64,000 nucleotides of DNA from Limanda limanda (taxonomy: Eukaryota; Chordata; Actinopteri; Pleuronectiformes; Pleuronectidae), in NCBI RefSeq assembly GCF_963576545.1, contig NC_083651.1, forward strand, positions 14,633,124 to 14,697,123. Reading direction: 5' to 3'. A program made the position numbers and the translations under genes. The notes under the pieces were generated by a model. It was not told where the DNA came from and did not search any database. It worked only from the letters and a program-made list of their open reading frames with translations. Shown piece after piece: positions 1-57,366 of the stretch. Positions within the stretch are counted from its first letter, which is position 1, and each line of letters opens with the position of its first letter.

Positions 1-3000
1 CTTCATTAATTAGGAGCGGGTCGCTCGGGTCAACATGTGTTTATTCTCAGGAAGCAGCATTAAGGGGATTAGCACTAATCAGACGGGATTATAAAACGCT
101 ATTACCCAGCTGGATGGTGCTTTCCTGCCTGAGCCCTTCACTTTGTTCGCCTGTGAAGGAGGATGTTTGCTTTAGAGAGAGAGGGATCGTGATAATGACT
201 CCTCTGGTGACGCTCTCTTTGTAAACACAAACACACTGGACCTCTCGCTTACCTTTGACCCGAATCGGAGGAAACGAGTCCGTTAAAGAAAGTGTGTTTC
301 AATGCAGGATGAAAGAAAAGTGTGCGGGAGATGTGTCACAGGGTTAGGGTTAGTGGATTTATTTGATAAGGGTCACCTGGTATTATTTTGGCTACGGTTT
401 TGCAGACTGAGCTTCCATGTTATCGAGAAAATCTTCAATTCAGTTGCTCTGATATAAATCCTCTGTGTGTTCTCCTTGGGACTGGTCATTTGTCATCTGC
501 TTTTTGCATGGTCTGTTTTTGTAATGTACTTTACTGCGTTGGAAAGTATATATACATTTAAATACTGTGCTCATTGTGAATATAGTTTATATGAAATAGA
601 GTATTTCCCTTTTTATGCCAACATCTGGCAGCTATAATCAACAGAAGCCTATTGCATTCACTGTTTTTCTGAATTAATTATTATCATGTCAGAATTAATA
701 TGAAGTCATATAGATGGAATTGTTTTTGCTTTGTCAACTTTGCGCAGGCACCTCAAGACTTTGGGATTGTTCGGACGGACAGTAGAATGTGAACTGTCTC
801 TGTAAATCAGAAGCACAGCAGGATTGTGTGAATACAAGAGACTTAACTACTAGCTATCTCGATTTTAATTTGTTTGCACAGTATAAGGCATTTTTAGATT
901 AGAAGGCTGAATTAGAGTAACTTCAACCAGCTGCAACATTTAAATTACATGCTAATGCACCAATAATACTCTGGCATGAGTACAAATATATTTTATAAAA
1001 GTAATTCTGCACTATTAGAAAATTTACTTCTGATACTTTGAGGTACATTTAGCTCATTATCCACTTTTAGTTATTTTGCCTCCCACTATGTGTTAGAAAC
1101 ACTTCTTTCTATTATGGAAGCCAACATTATCAGCATTTATTATCAATATGACATTGACGTTATAGTGGAGCTATTGTAGTATTGTATTGTAGTTACTTGC
1201 AAGATTTTGTTTAATTTTTTTCTGTAACAGCTCAGCAGTCGACTTGCATTGTACAAACCAAGAGGGCACATTTTCATTTCATCAAAAATATAAAGAAAAC
1301 ATTTTCAGGCAACATCTATAAATTTCCCAGTGGAGCCACGGAGGTGAAGGAAATTGCTGCTAAAAACGAAAGACAGACAAAACAAACACATTATCTGTCT
1401 GTCCCAGGATGTGTCTGTGACTTAAATTCAACGTCCTGGTTGTTCTGATTTTTAATCTCCTAACACACACGTACGTATGAAGCCGTTCACTTTGTCAGCC
1501 TGTAAAACAACAGGAGAGGAATACTCCGGCTGTCAACAGGGTCGGAGCTGCAGTGCTTGTATAGCGTGTGGCTTGCATGTTCTCAGGTCTGTCCATGTGT
1601 TCTGGTCTTCATTAGACTTAGACTGAACATCTTTGTGGCCTGACAGAAAGATCCTTTCATGTGTCCCCTGCCTGGTCCTACTCACCAGAGCCTAACCAGA
1701 AACATGCCACTGCCCAGGGCAAGGTCAGATTTCTCACCATACCACAGTATTAAAGCAACATTGCCTTTAATGGAGGGAGGGAAACACTCTGGTTATTCCT
1801 CATCGGTCGAGCAGACAATGTATTCCATCTCATCATATTGACGGAGTAGCAGCGCAAATGGACATCCAGTCCATGTGGTAGTAATCTGGAGCCCGGCTCC
1901 GCTCGATGATCTCACTGACCTGAAACGCGAATGAGAGTCAAATTTGGAGCCTTTCAAATCGTTCAGGTTACGATCGGTGTCATCTGAAAAGGGAAAGTCT
2001 AGTCCATCCATTTTATTTTTCGCCTCATAATTCAACGTCAAACCGGGGGATTGTACCTTTCATCAGAGAGGAAATTCCACCCATCCCTTCTGAGGAGGAG
2101 TAACGTTACAGTGGTTCCATCAGCAGGATGACCCATAAAAGTGGCTTAGATTTGATAAATAGCGATGCACGGCTCGTTGCGGTGTTAATCTGCGGAACGG
2201 GTCCAAAGAGGTCAGAGGAAATGTGTGGGAGAAAAAGGCCCATCTTTGTTGCTCTCCTGTGAAAGGACTCACTGTGTTGTTCTCAATCCTCTAATAAAAT
2301 GGGAGCTAATGTCAACCAGAAGAGGGGCAAATATTAAACTGACTGGGATTATTCAAAGAGCCAAATGAATAATATTGTTTTCAGAAATATGCGCTTAAAT
2401 GTGAAAGCAATATCCCCTGCCTGACTTTCACAATAGGGATGCAATGTCATGCAAAGTGAATAAGCCCTCGCTGGCCTTTACCATCGCAGAAAAAAGCTTT
2501 CATACTGACGACTTGCCCATTATTTAGTCGTTGCATTTTTTCCCCATCCCTTTCTTTTATGTCCTTGGAGACTTGGATGTCTTGCAACATGCCTCAAAGG
2601 AGGATGGAGGCCCTTTTGTTTTGAGGTTTTCACACTTGAGGGCCATGGTATTCGGTGTGTGCGGGGAGAGAGAGAGAGAGAGAGAGAGAGAACTGTGACA
2701 GCCTGAAAAAAAAGGGAGAGGGGCTGGGCTGGCTCGCACAGAAAAGGGAGCCTTGGCGAAAACACTGGCGTGGCTCCCTAGAAAAGAGCGAAGGGGATTA
2801 GTGTGCGCCGACCAAAAGGAACTAATCTCCTGTGACATAATAGAACTGTACATAAACAACGTCCCTGAGAAGTGAGCGGCGGAGCGCTGGCTGCCTGGAG
2901 AGGCTGAGTTTGTGAAAACAAGGGATCGGAATAATTTGTCGCTCGCCGGAGGAAAATTGTGACAAGAGCGGCCTTCACGTCTGAACATCTGGAGAGCAAC

Positions 3001-3237
3001 GTCTTGTCACAAGCACGAACACTCATGAGAAAAAGTGAGAGTGGAGAGGGGAGGGGGGAAGAAGAAACCCATAAAAAAGTGTCAAATTGTTGCAGGAAAT
3101 CCAAGTGCAAAAGTGAGAAGCAATTAATCGTCAAACACTTACTAGTTTTTATTTGCTTTCCCTCTAGGAGCACTGTTTGCTCTGGTGGATTTTTGTGCAC
3201 GACCACAACCCCAGAACATTTGTGTTCATTAGATAAG
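1..3237. other. non-coding sequence downstream of anos1
   Basis: I see no exon-like open frame with recognisable protein similarity and no RNA gene. A short (GA)n microsatellite lies at about 2666-2691. Open frames on both strands here are short and low in complexity. Confidence 0.6.
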
Positions 3238-3450
3238 GTAGCTGTGGGTCAGCGGGTCATCCATTAACCAGAGGACTGGTGGTTTGATCCCTGTCTGCTC
3301 CATTCCACGTCCCAAAGTGTCCTCGGGCAAGATACTGAACCTCCAACGTGCCCGTGACGACTGAGCCGGCGGTGTGTGAGTGCAGTGTGATAGATAAAGT
3401 GTGTGTGAGTGAGTGCTTGGAGTGGTTATCAAGACTAGAAAAGTGCAATT
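3238..3450 (+). repeat. tRNA-like SINE, teleost type
   Basis: A pol III box-B-like GGTTTGATCC lies at 3291-3300, preceded by an A-box-like region (GGTAGCTGTGGGTCAGCGGG). The downstream body (CCTCGGGCAAGATACTGAA) and the end (GAGTGGTTATCAAGACTAGA) match a very common percomorph fish repeat as I recall it. The copy is diverged and not expected to be active. The family name is not assigned. Confidence 0.7.
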
Positions 3451-4235
3451 ACGTATGTGATGATCTTTGGGATCACACTGATCTGCATTGAATATGAGAC
3501 CGCAATATTTTTAGATTTACACTCACCAAGCACTTTAATAAGATCTCATGCTGATACTGAGGGGTTCCTCCCTTCACTCTCGAAACAACTTCTATTCTTC
3601 CTGATGTGCATTTCACAAGATGCTGGAAACCTTCCTCCACATGACTCTGCTCCGTGTTAACATGATTGCATCACATTTCTTCTGCAGATTTGTCATCTGC
3701 GCATTCACGCTGCCAATCTCTCTGTTCTGCCACATCCCAAAGGTCTTCTACTGAAGTTCACTGAGCCGACTTTGTGTTTCTCCTGTTGTTGCAGCCTATT
3801 TAAGTCAAGGCCGGACGTCTTGTGCCTTCTGAGATGTGTGTGTTTGTGTCTGCTGCTCACTGGATGTTCTGTTTTTTTCGCAGCATTCCGAGTAAGAACT
3901 CCAGAGACTGTTGTTTGCGTCTGGCACCAACAATCATGTGAATCTTTTCCCGTCATTCTGATGTAATGTGTAGCTCCTGCGTTCCAGTCCTGCCACATGA
4001 TTGGCTGACTGGATGATTGCATTAATAAACAGATGTTCTAGTAAAGTCCTTGGTGAGTGTGCGATGAAAGAAGAAAAATGTAATTCAATTATTGATCAGG
4101 GAGGCAGATGTGTATGAATACAGATACTACGATTCAGCTCAAGACCATTTTTGACAACTGCTCTTTGGTCCATGAAGGTTGAAATCATGTCCTGAATGAA
4201 GGTAAAGTGCATGCCTCATAACCCCATAACATTAA
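3451..4235. other. non-coding spacer
   Basis: No gene, RNA or repeat recognised. Sequence composition is average for the window. Confidence 0.5.
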
Positions 4236-4850
4236 TAAATCAAGCTGCACCAAATAACACACGTCCATAGATATCAGTCCCATAAATATGACATCAGGAT
4301 CCATGAATCATTCTTGGGAATATTGGTGAAAACATCCTGCATCTGCCCCTTTGTGTCGATCATGTGCCAACGTTTTAATGGCTTCTTCCTTCACCCATGT
4401 CCCATCCTTGTACTCAGTTTTGTGGAAATGCGTTGAGCAGTTTTTTCTGCAATCCCAAAACATAAACCAGCCAACCAACAAAGTGGTCCTGGATCCTCGC
4501 CCTGAGCTGCATCCATACCAAAATGTAATGAGTTCTCCCTCGACTCACAATACATGCTTCCACAAAGTGTCATAGAAAAAGGTTATGTAGTTTTCGCATA
4601 ATGGTGTAAACAAACAAACACAAACCCTGATGAGAACATAACCCTGGCGGAGGTAGCTTGCACTCAGAGTACAAACCTCCGCCAAGGCCCAATAGTCTCC
4701 TTAAAATCCAATCAAGCTGCACCAAATTCCAGATGCTCATAGATACAAGTCCAATAAATGATACAAGAAACATAAAAGGACAAGAACCACAGATCACATG
4801 CAGTGTCTCTGGTGTAAATAAACTCATTAAAATAAGAAGAATATTTCGCC
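4236..4850 (+). repeat. two adjacent copies of a dispersed teleost repeat
   Basis: Both parts share AATCAAGCTGCACCAAAT followed by an ATAGAT-CAAGTCC-like block: one copy at about 4236-4500, the other at about 4640-4850. The second begins with an inverted pair, GGCGGAGGT and ACCTCCGCC (4652-4684). A related piece in opposite orientation is at 9110-9260. I remember this as a common fish interspersed repeat, class uncertain. Confidence 0.6.
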
Positions 4851-5379
4851 TATTCACTATTAAACACTGTCTAGCTCTGCTCCCAGGATTATTATACGTG
4901 TGCTAGAAAAGGCTTTCATTCAACATATGCAGGAAGCCAGCTTGAGCCTTTTTAACGCAAAAAGTACACACTCTACATCTACTGTAGGCCCGAGTCTCGC
5001 AGTGTCACTGAGCTTTATTTTCTTGTAAACATTCCCACTTTTTTCCCCTTTTCACATGTGTGAGAGGCTGCCGAGCAGAGGAGGGGATTTCATGTTTTGC
5101 CAACACACAAGTGCTCTGAGAAGCGGGCCGTTGTGTTGAGTGGTGCCCGACCCCAGCGACGTGGATTCCACTCGGGCTGTGGAGCTAGATGACCTGTTTA
5201 TTTGGACTTGCAGAGTGCATGTCTCTGGCTCCTGGGCCGATCAGTGAATTTGCTTCACGCTCACAGTCTGCCACGGTGGATGCTGCGGCCAAAATAAGCA
5301 ACAGCAACTGCCAAACAGCACTGGGAGGAGAAGCACGTCTATTTACCGCTCGCCGCCGCGTCAATTAAACAAACAGCGG
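4851..5379. other. non-coding spacer
   Basis: Ordinary sequence between the repeat pair and the predicted poly(A) site of anos1. Nothing recognised. Confidence 0.5.
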
Positions 5380-6496
5380 AGGGAACTGATTAAGGATTAT
5401 TTTATTACTTAGCAGTTTGTACAGTTTCTACCATGGAAAAATAACATGTAACATAAGACTGTATTTACAATTCAATTTTTACAAAATGTCTTTACAAGAT
5501 TTTTTTCTGCCGGTTCAAAAAGTTTTTTCGAGACTAAAACACACAGAAACATACACATTCACACACATCCAAACCAAACTTTGTAATACACACATAAATA
5601 AATATAGACATTCACTGACTGCTCCACGACAAATATTTCTACAGCCAAGAACATGTACAATTCATCGTTTCCACACAAGTTATAATTTCATTAATAAACA
5701 TTACATATTACTCCCAATATAGTTCTTTGTTAATCTGTTAATGAAATATTGCTAACATATTGAAAAGAGGTCACACTATAGACATTATTCCATGCCAACA
5801 GAACGCTAATGGTCGTCATGCAAAACCATTACGAGCTTTCAATTTGAAGCAAGTAATTCATTTACAGTTCAAATAAGAAAATCAAATGTACTACATGCAA
5901 CATACTACATGAAATATTCTGGGGTTAGACAACAATGACTTTAATTACATTTTCCATCAGTACTGACTGTGTGCCTAAGCGCCTCTTTAAAGGGTAACAC
6001 AAAATAAATAGATGACTCTCTACTTTTCTTTCTTCATGAATGAACAATTGGGTTTACGTTTGGGGCTTTTCCTACCATCCACGTTCAAGCACCTTCAAGC
6101 AGGTTGCCTAAGTAATTGTGTTTCTATTTGCCTGTCATCAAATCCAATTAAAATGTTTAATATCTTTATGCTGGAACACAACATTTTGTTTTGGGATTCC
6201 TGGATCTCGATATTTTGACCTGGAATTTCATATCTCCTTTCATGATTTCGCCGTGCAGACCAACCCGTCACCATGTGCCTTGTGTCAGTCAAGAGAGAGG
6301 GGTGTGATAGAGGGAGAGCTGATGTGTTGTGGAGCCTAGAGAGGAGAGGATGGATCCATACATCACAAGCCGGGGGAGGTCAGTTCATGGTCTGGTGCGC
6401 TGTGTTGCTGTCTGGTTCCAAACATTCCTTCCCCGACAGACTGGAGCAGAGAGCCGGTGATACGCCTCCCGACTGGGGTTTGCCTCGACTTGAAAC
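5380..6496 (-). other. anos1: probable anos1 3' UTR with poly(A) signal
   Basis: About 1.1 kb of AT-rich DNA follows the stop codon. An AATAAA hexamer on the minus strand lies at 5406-5401, just before base composition changes to GC-richer sequence, so cleavage near 5380 is likely. No other gene-like signal is seen here. The end is inferred and needs transcript data. Confidence 0.55.
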
Positions 6497-50373
<43,877 letters not shown>

Positions 50374-50560
50374 GGTCCAGCCGCTCGCCTGCTTTAATCC
50401 CTCCACGGGTCGGACACTTCTGCAGCGCGGGGCTCCGGAGGAGAAACTAAAGAAACTTCAATTATACGCCGGGGGAGGAGTCAAGAGGGGCTCACGCCGG
50501 CCGGTGATTGGACGCCGCCGCGGTGACTGACAGACGCAGGTAGAAAGCGCTGCAGCAGAG
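50374..50560 (-). promoter_or_regulatory. anos1: anos1 proximal promoter and 5' UTR
   Basis: GC-rich and CpG-rich sequence just upstream of the start codon. On the minus strand there is a CCAAT box at 50511-50507 and a TATA-like TATAAT at about 50466-50461, some 40 bp apart. This is ordinary spacing and predicts transcription starting near 50435, with a 5' UTR of roughly 60 nt. No upstream ATG in frame with the CDS was seen. The start site is an inference. Confidence 0.5.
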
Positions 50561-50744
50561 TCCAGCTGAGCGATGCGTGGAGCGAGGAGAGGCTGCATGA
50601 ATGGGAATCTTTGTGATCCCAGTCTGTAACATCTTCAGTGCTGGGAGAGGAATGGCTTGAGGGAGAAATAGAAGCAGACGATTGGTTGATGCATTTACAC
50701 GCAAACTCATTCCAGCAGGGTAGCTTGAGACGCGATACACAGCC
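50561..50744. other. upstream flank of anos1 promoter
   Basis: GC-moderate sequence between the promoter and the nearest transposon; no motif recognised with confidence. Confidence 0.4.
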
Positions 50745-51355
50745 CACAATCACGATAATAATCGCGATTCTGTGATAATCGATATTTAGCTCATTACATT
50801 ACATTACATTACATTTAGCTGACGCTTTTATCCAAAGCGATTTACAATAAGTGCATTCAACCCCGAGGGTACAAACCCACAACAACAAGAATCAAGAAAG
50901 TACAATTTCTTCAAAAATAAAGCAAAACTACAGAGTGCCATTTAAGTGCTACTAAATTGTAAGTTACAAAAATTGTTAGCTCGACAATCATATAACGATA
51001 CGTAACAATGTCTGTCTAACTGAAGAAGAATTTAAATTGCCCCTCAATACTTGCAGAATTTGTGTGTTTGCTCACCGCGATTTGGTGCCAGGTTCAAAGT
51101 TTCACACAAGCCGAGATGAAACAAATTTGCAAAACAGTAAACTAAATCTTAGCTTAGTCTTTAACAAACACACTGAAACATGTCAATGTCAACATGTGCC
51201 ATCATTCTAATGTGAACTAGCCCTAAACTGGCAAAAGTCCAATCTATATATATCGCTAAGTATCGATATTTTGTTCCAGCATATTGATAATCGTATTTTA
51301 CGAATCAGGACGACGATGTATCACCGTATAGATATTTTGTCCCACCGGTGTGTTA
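50745..51355. mobile_element. hAT-like element upstream of anos1
   Basis: Left portion CGATAATAATCGCGATTCTG and right portion GATGTATCACCGTATAGATA, then TTTTGTCCCACC, resemble fish hAT elements with ATCGATA-rich ends. Boundaries are approximate. It is split by a SINE at 50793-50975. Confidence 0.5.
50793..50975 (-). repeat. SINE with L2-type tail, inserted in the hAT-like element
   Basis: Read on the minus strand it ends TTGTAAATCGCTTTGGATAA, then AAGCGTCAGCTAAATG and four TGTAA-type repeats, the 3' tail shared by L2 LINEs and their SINEs in fish (established for UnaL2-like elements). TTAGCTC flanks it on both sides (50786-50792 and 50976-50982) as a target duplication. Confidence 0.75.
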
Positions 51356-54300
51356 ATGTGTTAATGGACTTTTTTTTTTGTTTACTGGGTCCAGTGTTAC
51401 CCTGAATTTAGATTCTATTCTCAGAGGTGAGTTATTCCACCACACATTTAACCAGTAAATGAGTTGATTCAAACCCACTGCAGTTAAAGAAATTATTCAA
51501 CAATTCAGGATTGCATGTGTGGATCTTTATTATTTGGAGATTCAGTTGTGAGAAGAAAAAAAACAATATGCCAATGAACCAGCAGAGGCTGAGATAAATT
51601 AACCTTTAGTCCTTAGTAAGGGTCAAACAGACCATGTTTGTTTTTGTTGTTTTTGTAATATTTTCTTCTATGTTATCGTTATCCTTATTTCAGTTTGTCT
51701 TGTTTTTGTCCCTGTTTTGTTGTATTTCTGATGAACTTTGAAACCTTGTTTAGATAAATGCTATAGAAAAAAAGTAATAGCATTGTTATTATCATTATTA
51801 CTATAGAAGCTCTGCAGACACTGGATCCTGCATTTTCCATAAATGCAACTTGATAGTGTCTTTCATTACTCCTCTCCTTGCCTTCTCCGATGTCTTTTTA
51901 ACTCTACACCTCCATTTTGGCTTTCTAATATAAAAGTCTCAAAGCTAATCTGAGATGCATAACGTGGCGCCAATGACAGGGTATGTTCAGTGTTTGTAAA
52001 GATCCTTCCACAGTGACCATAGACATTATAGTAGTAAGTATCTTGGCATGGCCCTTTAATACCAATGTTACATATTTCAATCAGATATAAACTGCTTATA
52101 GACATTCTTAGATAAAAGACCTATTTAATTACTTTAAAGAATGTGTATAAAGGAAAATCCTTATTGATTACATATGCATCTTCTTGCTATTCATTCGTCA
52201 TGTCTGTTTGTTATTTACATTTTTCGCATTACATTACAAACATCATGCACAAGAAACCGCGGATCCTTTGCCATCCACCGATGACATAACTCATCAAAAA
52301 TGTGGGGCAGACGGGTTCTTCTGTGCGAAGCCCTCACATATGGCCACGGTGGAGCTTGCCAGCATCCCAGGGAAGCCCTCTGCCTTCAGCACTCGCCTCC
52401 CAGTTTAACAGTAGCTTGGAAAAACAATTCTACATGGAAAACTATTAAAACCATCCTGACTAAATTCCTCAAGATGGACTCCCACCTTCTGGAATCAATC
52501 TGTGGCCTCAGGTGTGGAGAAAATATGACATGTAGGAAAAGCTCGAAATCCTCATTGTTAGGGTTTAGGAGTGAGCATTTAATTAGTGAGTTCCCTCCAG
52601 GGTTTACAAGACACTCCTGCCTTTGTCAGCGCATGGAGTACTTCCCTGAACCCCATTACAGCAGCAGCATAATGGAGTTTAATAGGTGTTGCTCTTAAAC
52701 TGCGTTCAGAGTGGGGGAGTAAGCACGCACACCTACACACCATCATTAGAATTGGCTTAAGTCGCCATCTCGCCGTGGGCAAATTACACCTAACGCCAAA
52801 TAGTTTGACCTGTGCCTCACCAGTGAAACGGTAACATGCCCATATTCCTACACCTTGAACGCCAATCATGTTCTATATGGCAATGATGGGGATCGTGAAA
52901 TCAACGTGGAAAAATTCCCATCACAAGCAAACTCCCATGTCATTCATAAAAACTCCAGTATTCTGCTCGGTGGAAGGAAGCACACCACAGTAATGAGAGC
53001 ACAGGCCTGGTATAGTTCTACAAAAGTAAAACTATATGCATCATGCAAATCATCTCACAGTTCTCTAATGATAAGATAGATGTGCGCTCATTTCCCTGGT
53101 GGTCTCAGACACACAATGGAACTCGGGGTGAGAGATCCCTTGCTCCTCTTAAAATATTTAAACACGGATGTCTGTGTACCTTAAAAACAGTATAATGGCT
53201 TAATTTGTTGGCTTATTACAGCCATGTGTGGTGTGTGTGTGGGGGGTGGTGTGCGCGGTGTGTGTCGGGGGTCGGGGGGGGATTTATAGTTTGCAGTGAA
53301 GGAAACGCACTGTCTGTGTGCGGTCCTGATGTCTCCTGCAGCCTGTGGGACACGTAGCCCTCCGACGCCATGCTTTCATTGATTGGGAAAGGCTCTAGTC
53401 AATGGTGAGGGCAATTGTCTGACTGGGTTTTTTATCTCTGAGTCACGTCACGGGGTTAATCCACACCTATGTTTACAATGAGTCTCCATTGGAAACATGT
53501 GTTTACATATATAAATAGGCCTTCACGTGGAGAAACTGGCTCATGAGGCAATAAAACGTTCACATGGCAGAATATTCAGGTTTCATCCTGCAAGGTGCAC
53601 CCAGTCTACATAACTCCATGTGTTTGAGTTTGGATCTATGGCTGAGAAGTTACAGACAATGACAAACATTTCGGCCCTAAAACTGGCTTTTAAAAGTTCA
53701 GTCACCTCCCATCACCTCCCAACCGTCTGCTCTCGCCGCTGCAGAGATTTGAGTTTCCGTCACATGATCTGACAAAAGGAATCTGAAAGGATAACCCCCC
53801 CAGTATCAGTTCACAGAGACCTGCATGCTCCTGAGAAAGAATGTGCAGTGCCGATCAAACACTGGAGTGTCTTTTGATGCTTTAAGGTGCAGGTGGACGC
53901 ATTGTTCTCACCTTTGATGAGGGGCCACAGGGATCCGAGTGGATTTATGTCTTTTGCTGTGAACACGTGCAAACAAAAGACGAGATCAGTTGTGGAAGAT
54001 GAAGGCAGCGTTTCAAGCACAAATAATTTTGATATTAAAGACCAAAATGCTGGAGTTCTTGAACTTGAATCGGATCGAATCGTAAGAAAGTACACTGTAT
54101 AACTTACAATGTATCGCCCTTTATGTTTGCTGATATGAAAACTTTTATTTAATAGAGTTAACAATGCAGGAATGTGATTTATATATTTTTTCTTGATTCA
54201 AGTTCTATATTTGGTTTTATGTTTTATTTTTATGTATAGTTGTTTTTAATATAGCTATGAATCTACTTTGAAATTTCAAGTCTCAACTACCTTGTTCAAT

Positions 54301-54939
54301 TTTTTTAATTGTATGTTACCAATATATGGTATTGTAAATATTTTACTCTGTATGATCGATAATGGCCGCTCCCACCAAAAGTATATATCGGTCGGTCTTT
54401 ATAAGAAAAATCTCATTCTATATATTTCTAATGGTGCTGCACATGTATGGTCTTTTTCTGTTTTTGTTTATCCAGGGGATGGTCTTCAACAAAAGCCCTG
54501 CTAATAAAGGAGACAGCAAGTTCAGAGACCGCCCGTGTGATGACAAGAGAAACTGTTACTCTATAATTTCTCCACAGCTGATATTATCATCACCACTTGT
54601 ACTTGTACTATGACTTAATGTGAAACATAATCATAATCAAACGGCTCGGGGCAAATCGGCAACCAACTCTAAACAAAAACAGGACGTCTGTTTCCAAGAG
54701 AATGTATGGCTCACACAATGACATCAACTGTAATGGTTATCATCGGCCGCATCATCAACCAAGGCAGAGAACACTGAAGCCCTTCCCTAAGTCAATATTC
54801 ACACCTTTCATCACGTGCCAAGTTTTAACAATTTGTCTTGTTCACCGATCCTCTTTTGTTAATTTGACCAAATAAGTACGTAAACATGTTTTGGCAAGTC
54901 ACAGTTTCACTTGAATGAACCTAGACTGTTGGGTTCAGT
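51356..54939. other. upstream non-coding sequence
   Basis: No gene recognised. A G-rich and TG-rich patch lies near 53226-53280. Confidence 0.45.
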
Positions 54940-55858
54940 GAGTTGTCATTTTAACTGGGGCAAGATTATTTGCATGCCAAGTTAATTATTCCAATCCATT
55001 AGCAGATTTTTTTGGCTCTCCAGAGTATTGATATGTAAACCACACCACAGGGAGAATCATTTATGAGAAATGTGGTGTGCATCGCTTGCAAATGAGAGCG
55101 AGTCTAATATTGATTTGACGGTGCGCTTTATGACTTGGATTTGGACGTGAAATTCATACATCGCCTTTGATTAGGTCAACTAATTGATGTTTCTCTTTTA
55201 TTACCAGTGGTACCTTTATGTCTGTGTACAGAAATATCCTTTCAGGTCAACCACCAGGCTCATAAAACATACCGTGTGGATAATGTGTTTCTGTCTCACT
55301 GATTAAAAAAAAACCTTCAGCCGTACAGTCCCTCTTGTGTCTATTCATAATTGTGAGCCTATTCACTTCTGGTGTGTTCACAAGAATTTCTAACATTCCC
55401 TGTGAAAATATTTGCCTTGTATATGCGGTTGGAAAAACCTACTTGGCGTGGAGGACTTCTAAATAGATGCCTGCATGAGATATTTCCCCCCCTCGTTCAC
55501 GACAACCAAAAACAATGCGGCGTTGTGCGAATGACAGTCCGGCACAAGCTGTTATTCACATATAAACCACCCACCTGGAGATAAAGTTACAGTTAGGTCT
55601 CAGTTTGGACAGTGATGGTTGACTGACACCTCAGTGGCCCTCAGTGGCCGTTAGAGGGTGAATGATTACAACTTCACCCTCTTATGAAGTGGGCTTCTGT
55701 TTATTTTCAGATCGGATATAATAAATGCACAGAGAGGAGAACAGTTTTGAGGCAGCAGTGATCTTAACCCATGTGTTGTTAGTATGAAGGTAGAAAACAT
55801 GTCATCCCTATGAGGAGGGATCCCAGTGTTTATGGATATGTATTGTTCTCACTTTGTA

Positions 55859-55871
55859 CCACTAGATGGCA
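55859..55871 (+). promoter_or_regulatory. CTCF-like motif
   Basis: CCACTAGATGGCA fits the CTCF core CCASYAGRKGGCR at all 13 positions. A weaker match on the same strand, CCGTTAGAGGGTG, lies about 210 bp to the left. Occupancy is not known from sequence. Confidence 0.5.
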
Positions 55872-55908
55872 ATGTGTCCACATATACCTTTCAGTGTTTT
55901 GAAAGCCT

Positions 55909-55980
55909 CCTCTCTCTCTCTCTCTCTCTCTTTCTCTATCTCGCTCTCTCTTGCTCTCGCTCTATTCTTCCTTTGTCTCT
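55909..55980 (+). repeat. (CT)n-rich tract
   Basis: CT repeat with interruptions. Confidence 0.85.
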
Positions 55981-56115
55981 CACAATATTTTCCAGGAGAT
56001 GATCCAGCATTAATATCCGACAAAAGAGAATTTATAAGGGGGGATTCTGTTCCCTCGTCTCAGGCAAACAATTATCAAATATGAGAAAGTAGAACACATT
56101 TTGAAACCTCTTTCT

Positions 56116-56117
<2 letters not shown>

Positions 56118-56183
<66 letters not shown>
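56118..56183 (+). repeat. (CA)n microsatellite
   Basis: A nearly pure CA run. Confidence 0.95.
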
Positions 56184-57271
56184 AGAGCAGCAGGTTCTGT
56201 CTGTGTTTTATAACCTCATTTGGTAGGGAAAGGCTACCAGATGGGAAATGCTTCCTGAATCATTTTTATTTTGCAAATCAGATCATGAGATGCTTGACGT
56301 CTCCATACGAATGACTTTATCCATGATGTGTGATAACCGGGTTTGTTCTTTCCTGCCGGTTACACAACCCCATCACATCCCTTTTTTTTCTCCGTCATCA
56401 TCAGTCATTTCCATGAGGAACAACAGCAACTCACGACGATTTCTGATAAATTGAAAGTGATTATGTGGAGTGACGTGTCACAATAATAATGCTGCGTGTG
56501 GCTGAGCTGAGGCCCATTACACAGCATTATGTTGCTATGACAAAGCAGGAGGCTGTGAGCCCCCCCCCCCTGCACAGCAGACATGTCCATCCCCCAGCCT
56601 CTTTAAGCGAACAATGTGTGTCACTGGGAGACTGCCGCCCCTGTGACACTCTCCTGGCTGGAAGTCATACAGTAGGAATGTTGTAACGCCCTCAGGGTTG
56701 TAGGCTTTAAGCTAACCCCACCCTGTGTTTACAGGAAATTTTAACAGCCAGGTTTCTATTTTAAGCTCAACACTCACTTGAAAGAATTCAGACAAACAAT
56801 ATGTAAATTAAAATGTATGGCTAGCCTTAACTTAATAACAACATATTGTTGACCGTTGCTTGGCCCATATGGCTTCACTATAAGAAAGTTTATACATTAA
56901 GATTTGAGTATAAAGAATTTATCATGCACCACGACCATTTTGCCCAGCAGGAATATTTCACTGAAGGTAGCTGAAGATTTCTCAGGTTTTTGTGAATCAT
57001 ACTCATTTGCATTTCAGGCACCCATTTCATAAATAATGTAAGTGAGATACTGCTTGAGATATTGCATATTGAGAAGATTGATAACATTCTCATATCAATA
57101 CTGTAAATGCATAGCTAGCACAATTAGCTACTTAGCTTAGCAGGGTAGAACTGCTAGTCTGATCTGTCATACGTCAATAAAATTGACTTACCTTCAAAGT
57201 TCCCTAATGAATGCATCACATTTGTTTTATCAGTAGATTGCATTTACAACATGCCACCTTGCCGATTGTGA

Positions 57272-57366
57272 AGTCAAAGTGTCCCGGTCGCCACCTACAT
57301 ATTAATTATAAACCCGCCCCCTCACTGTTAGTGCATGGGACATGGGCCAAACCAAAAAAAAAAAAG
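57272..57366 (+). repeat. short dispersed repeat fragment
   Basis: AAGTGTCCCGGTCGCCACCT and GTGCATGGGACATGGGCCAA followed by an A-run resemble a fish interspersed repeat I recall. Small and diverged. Confidence 0.4.
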
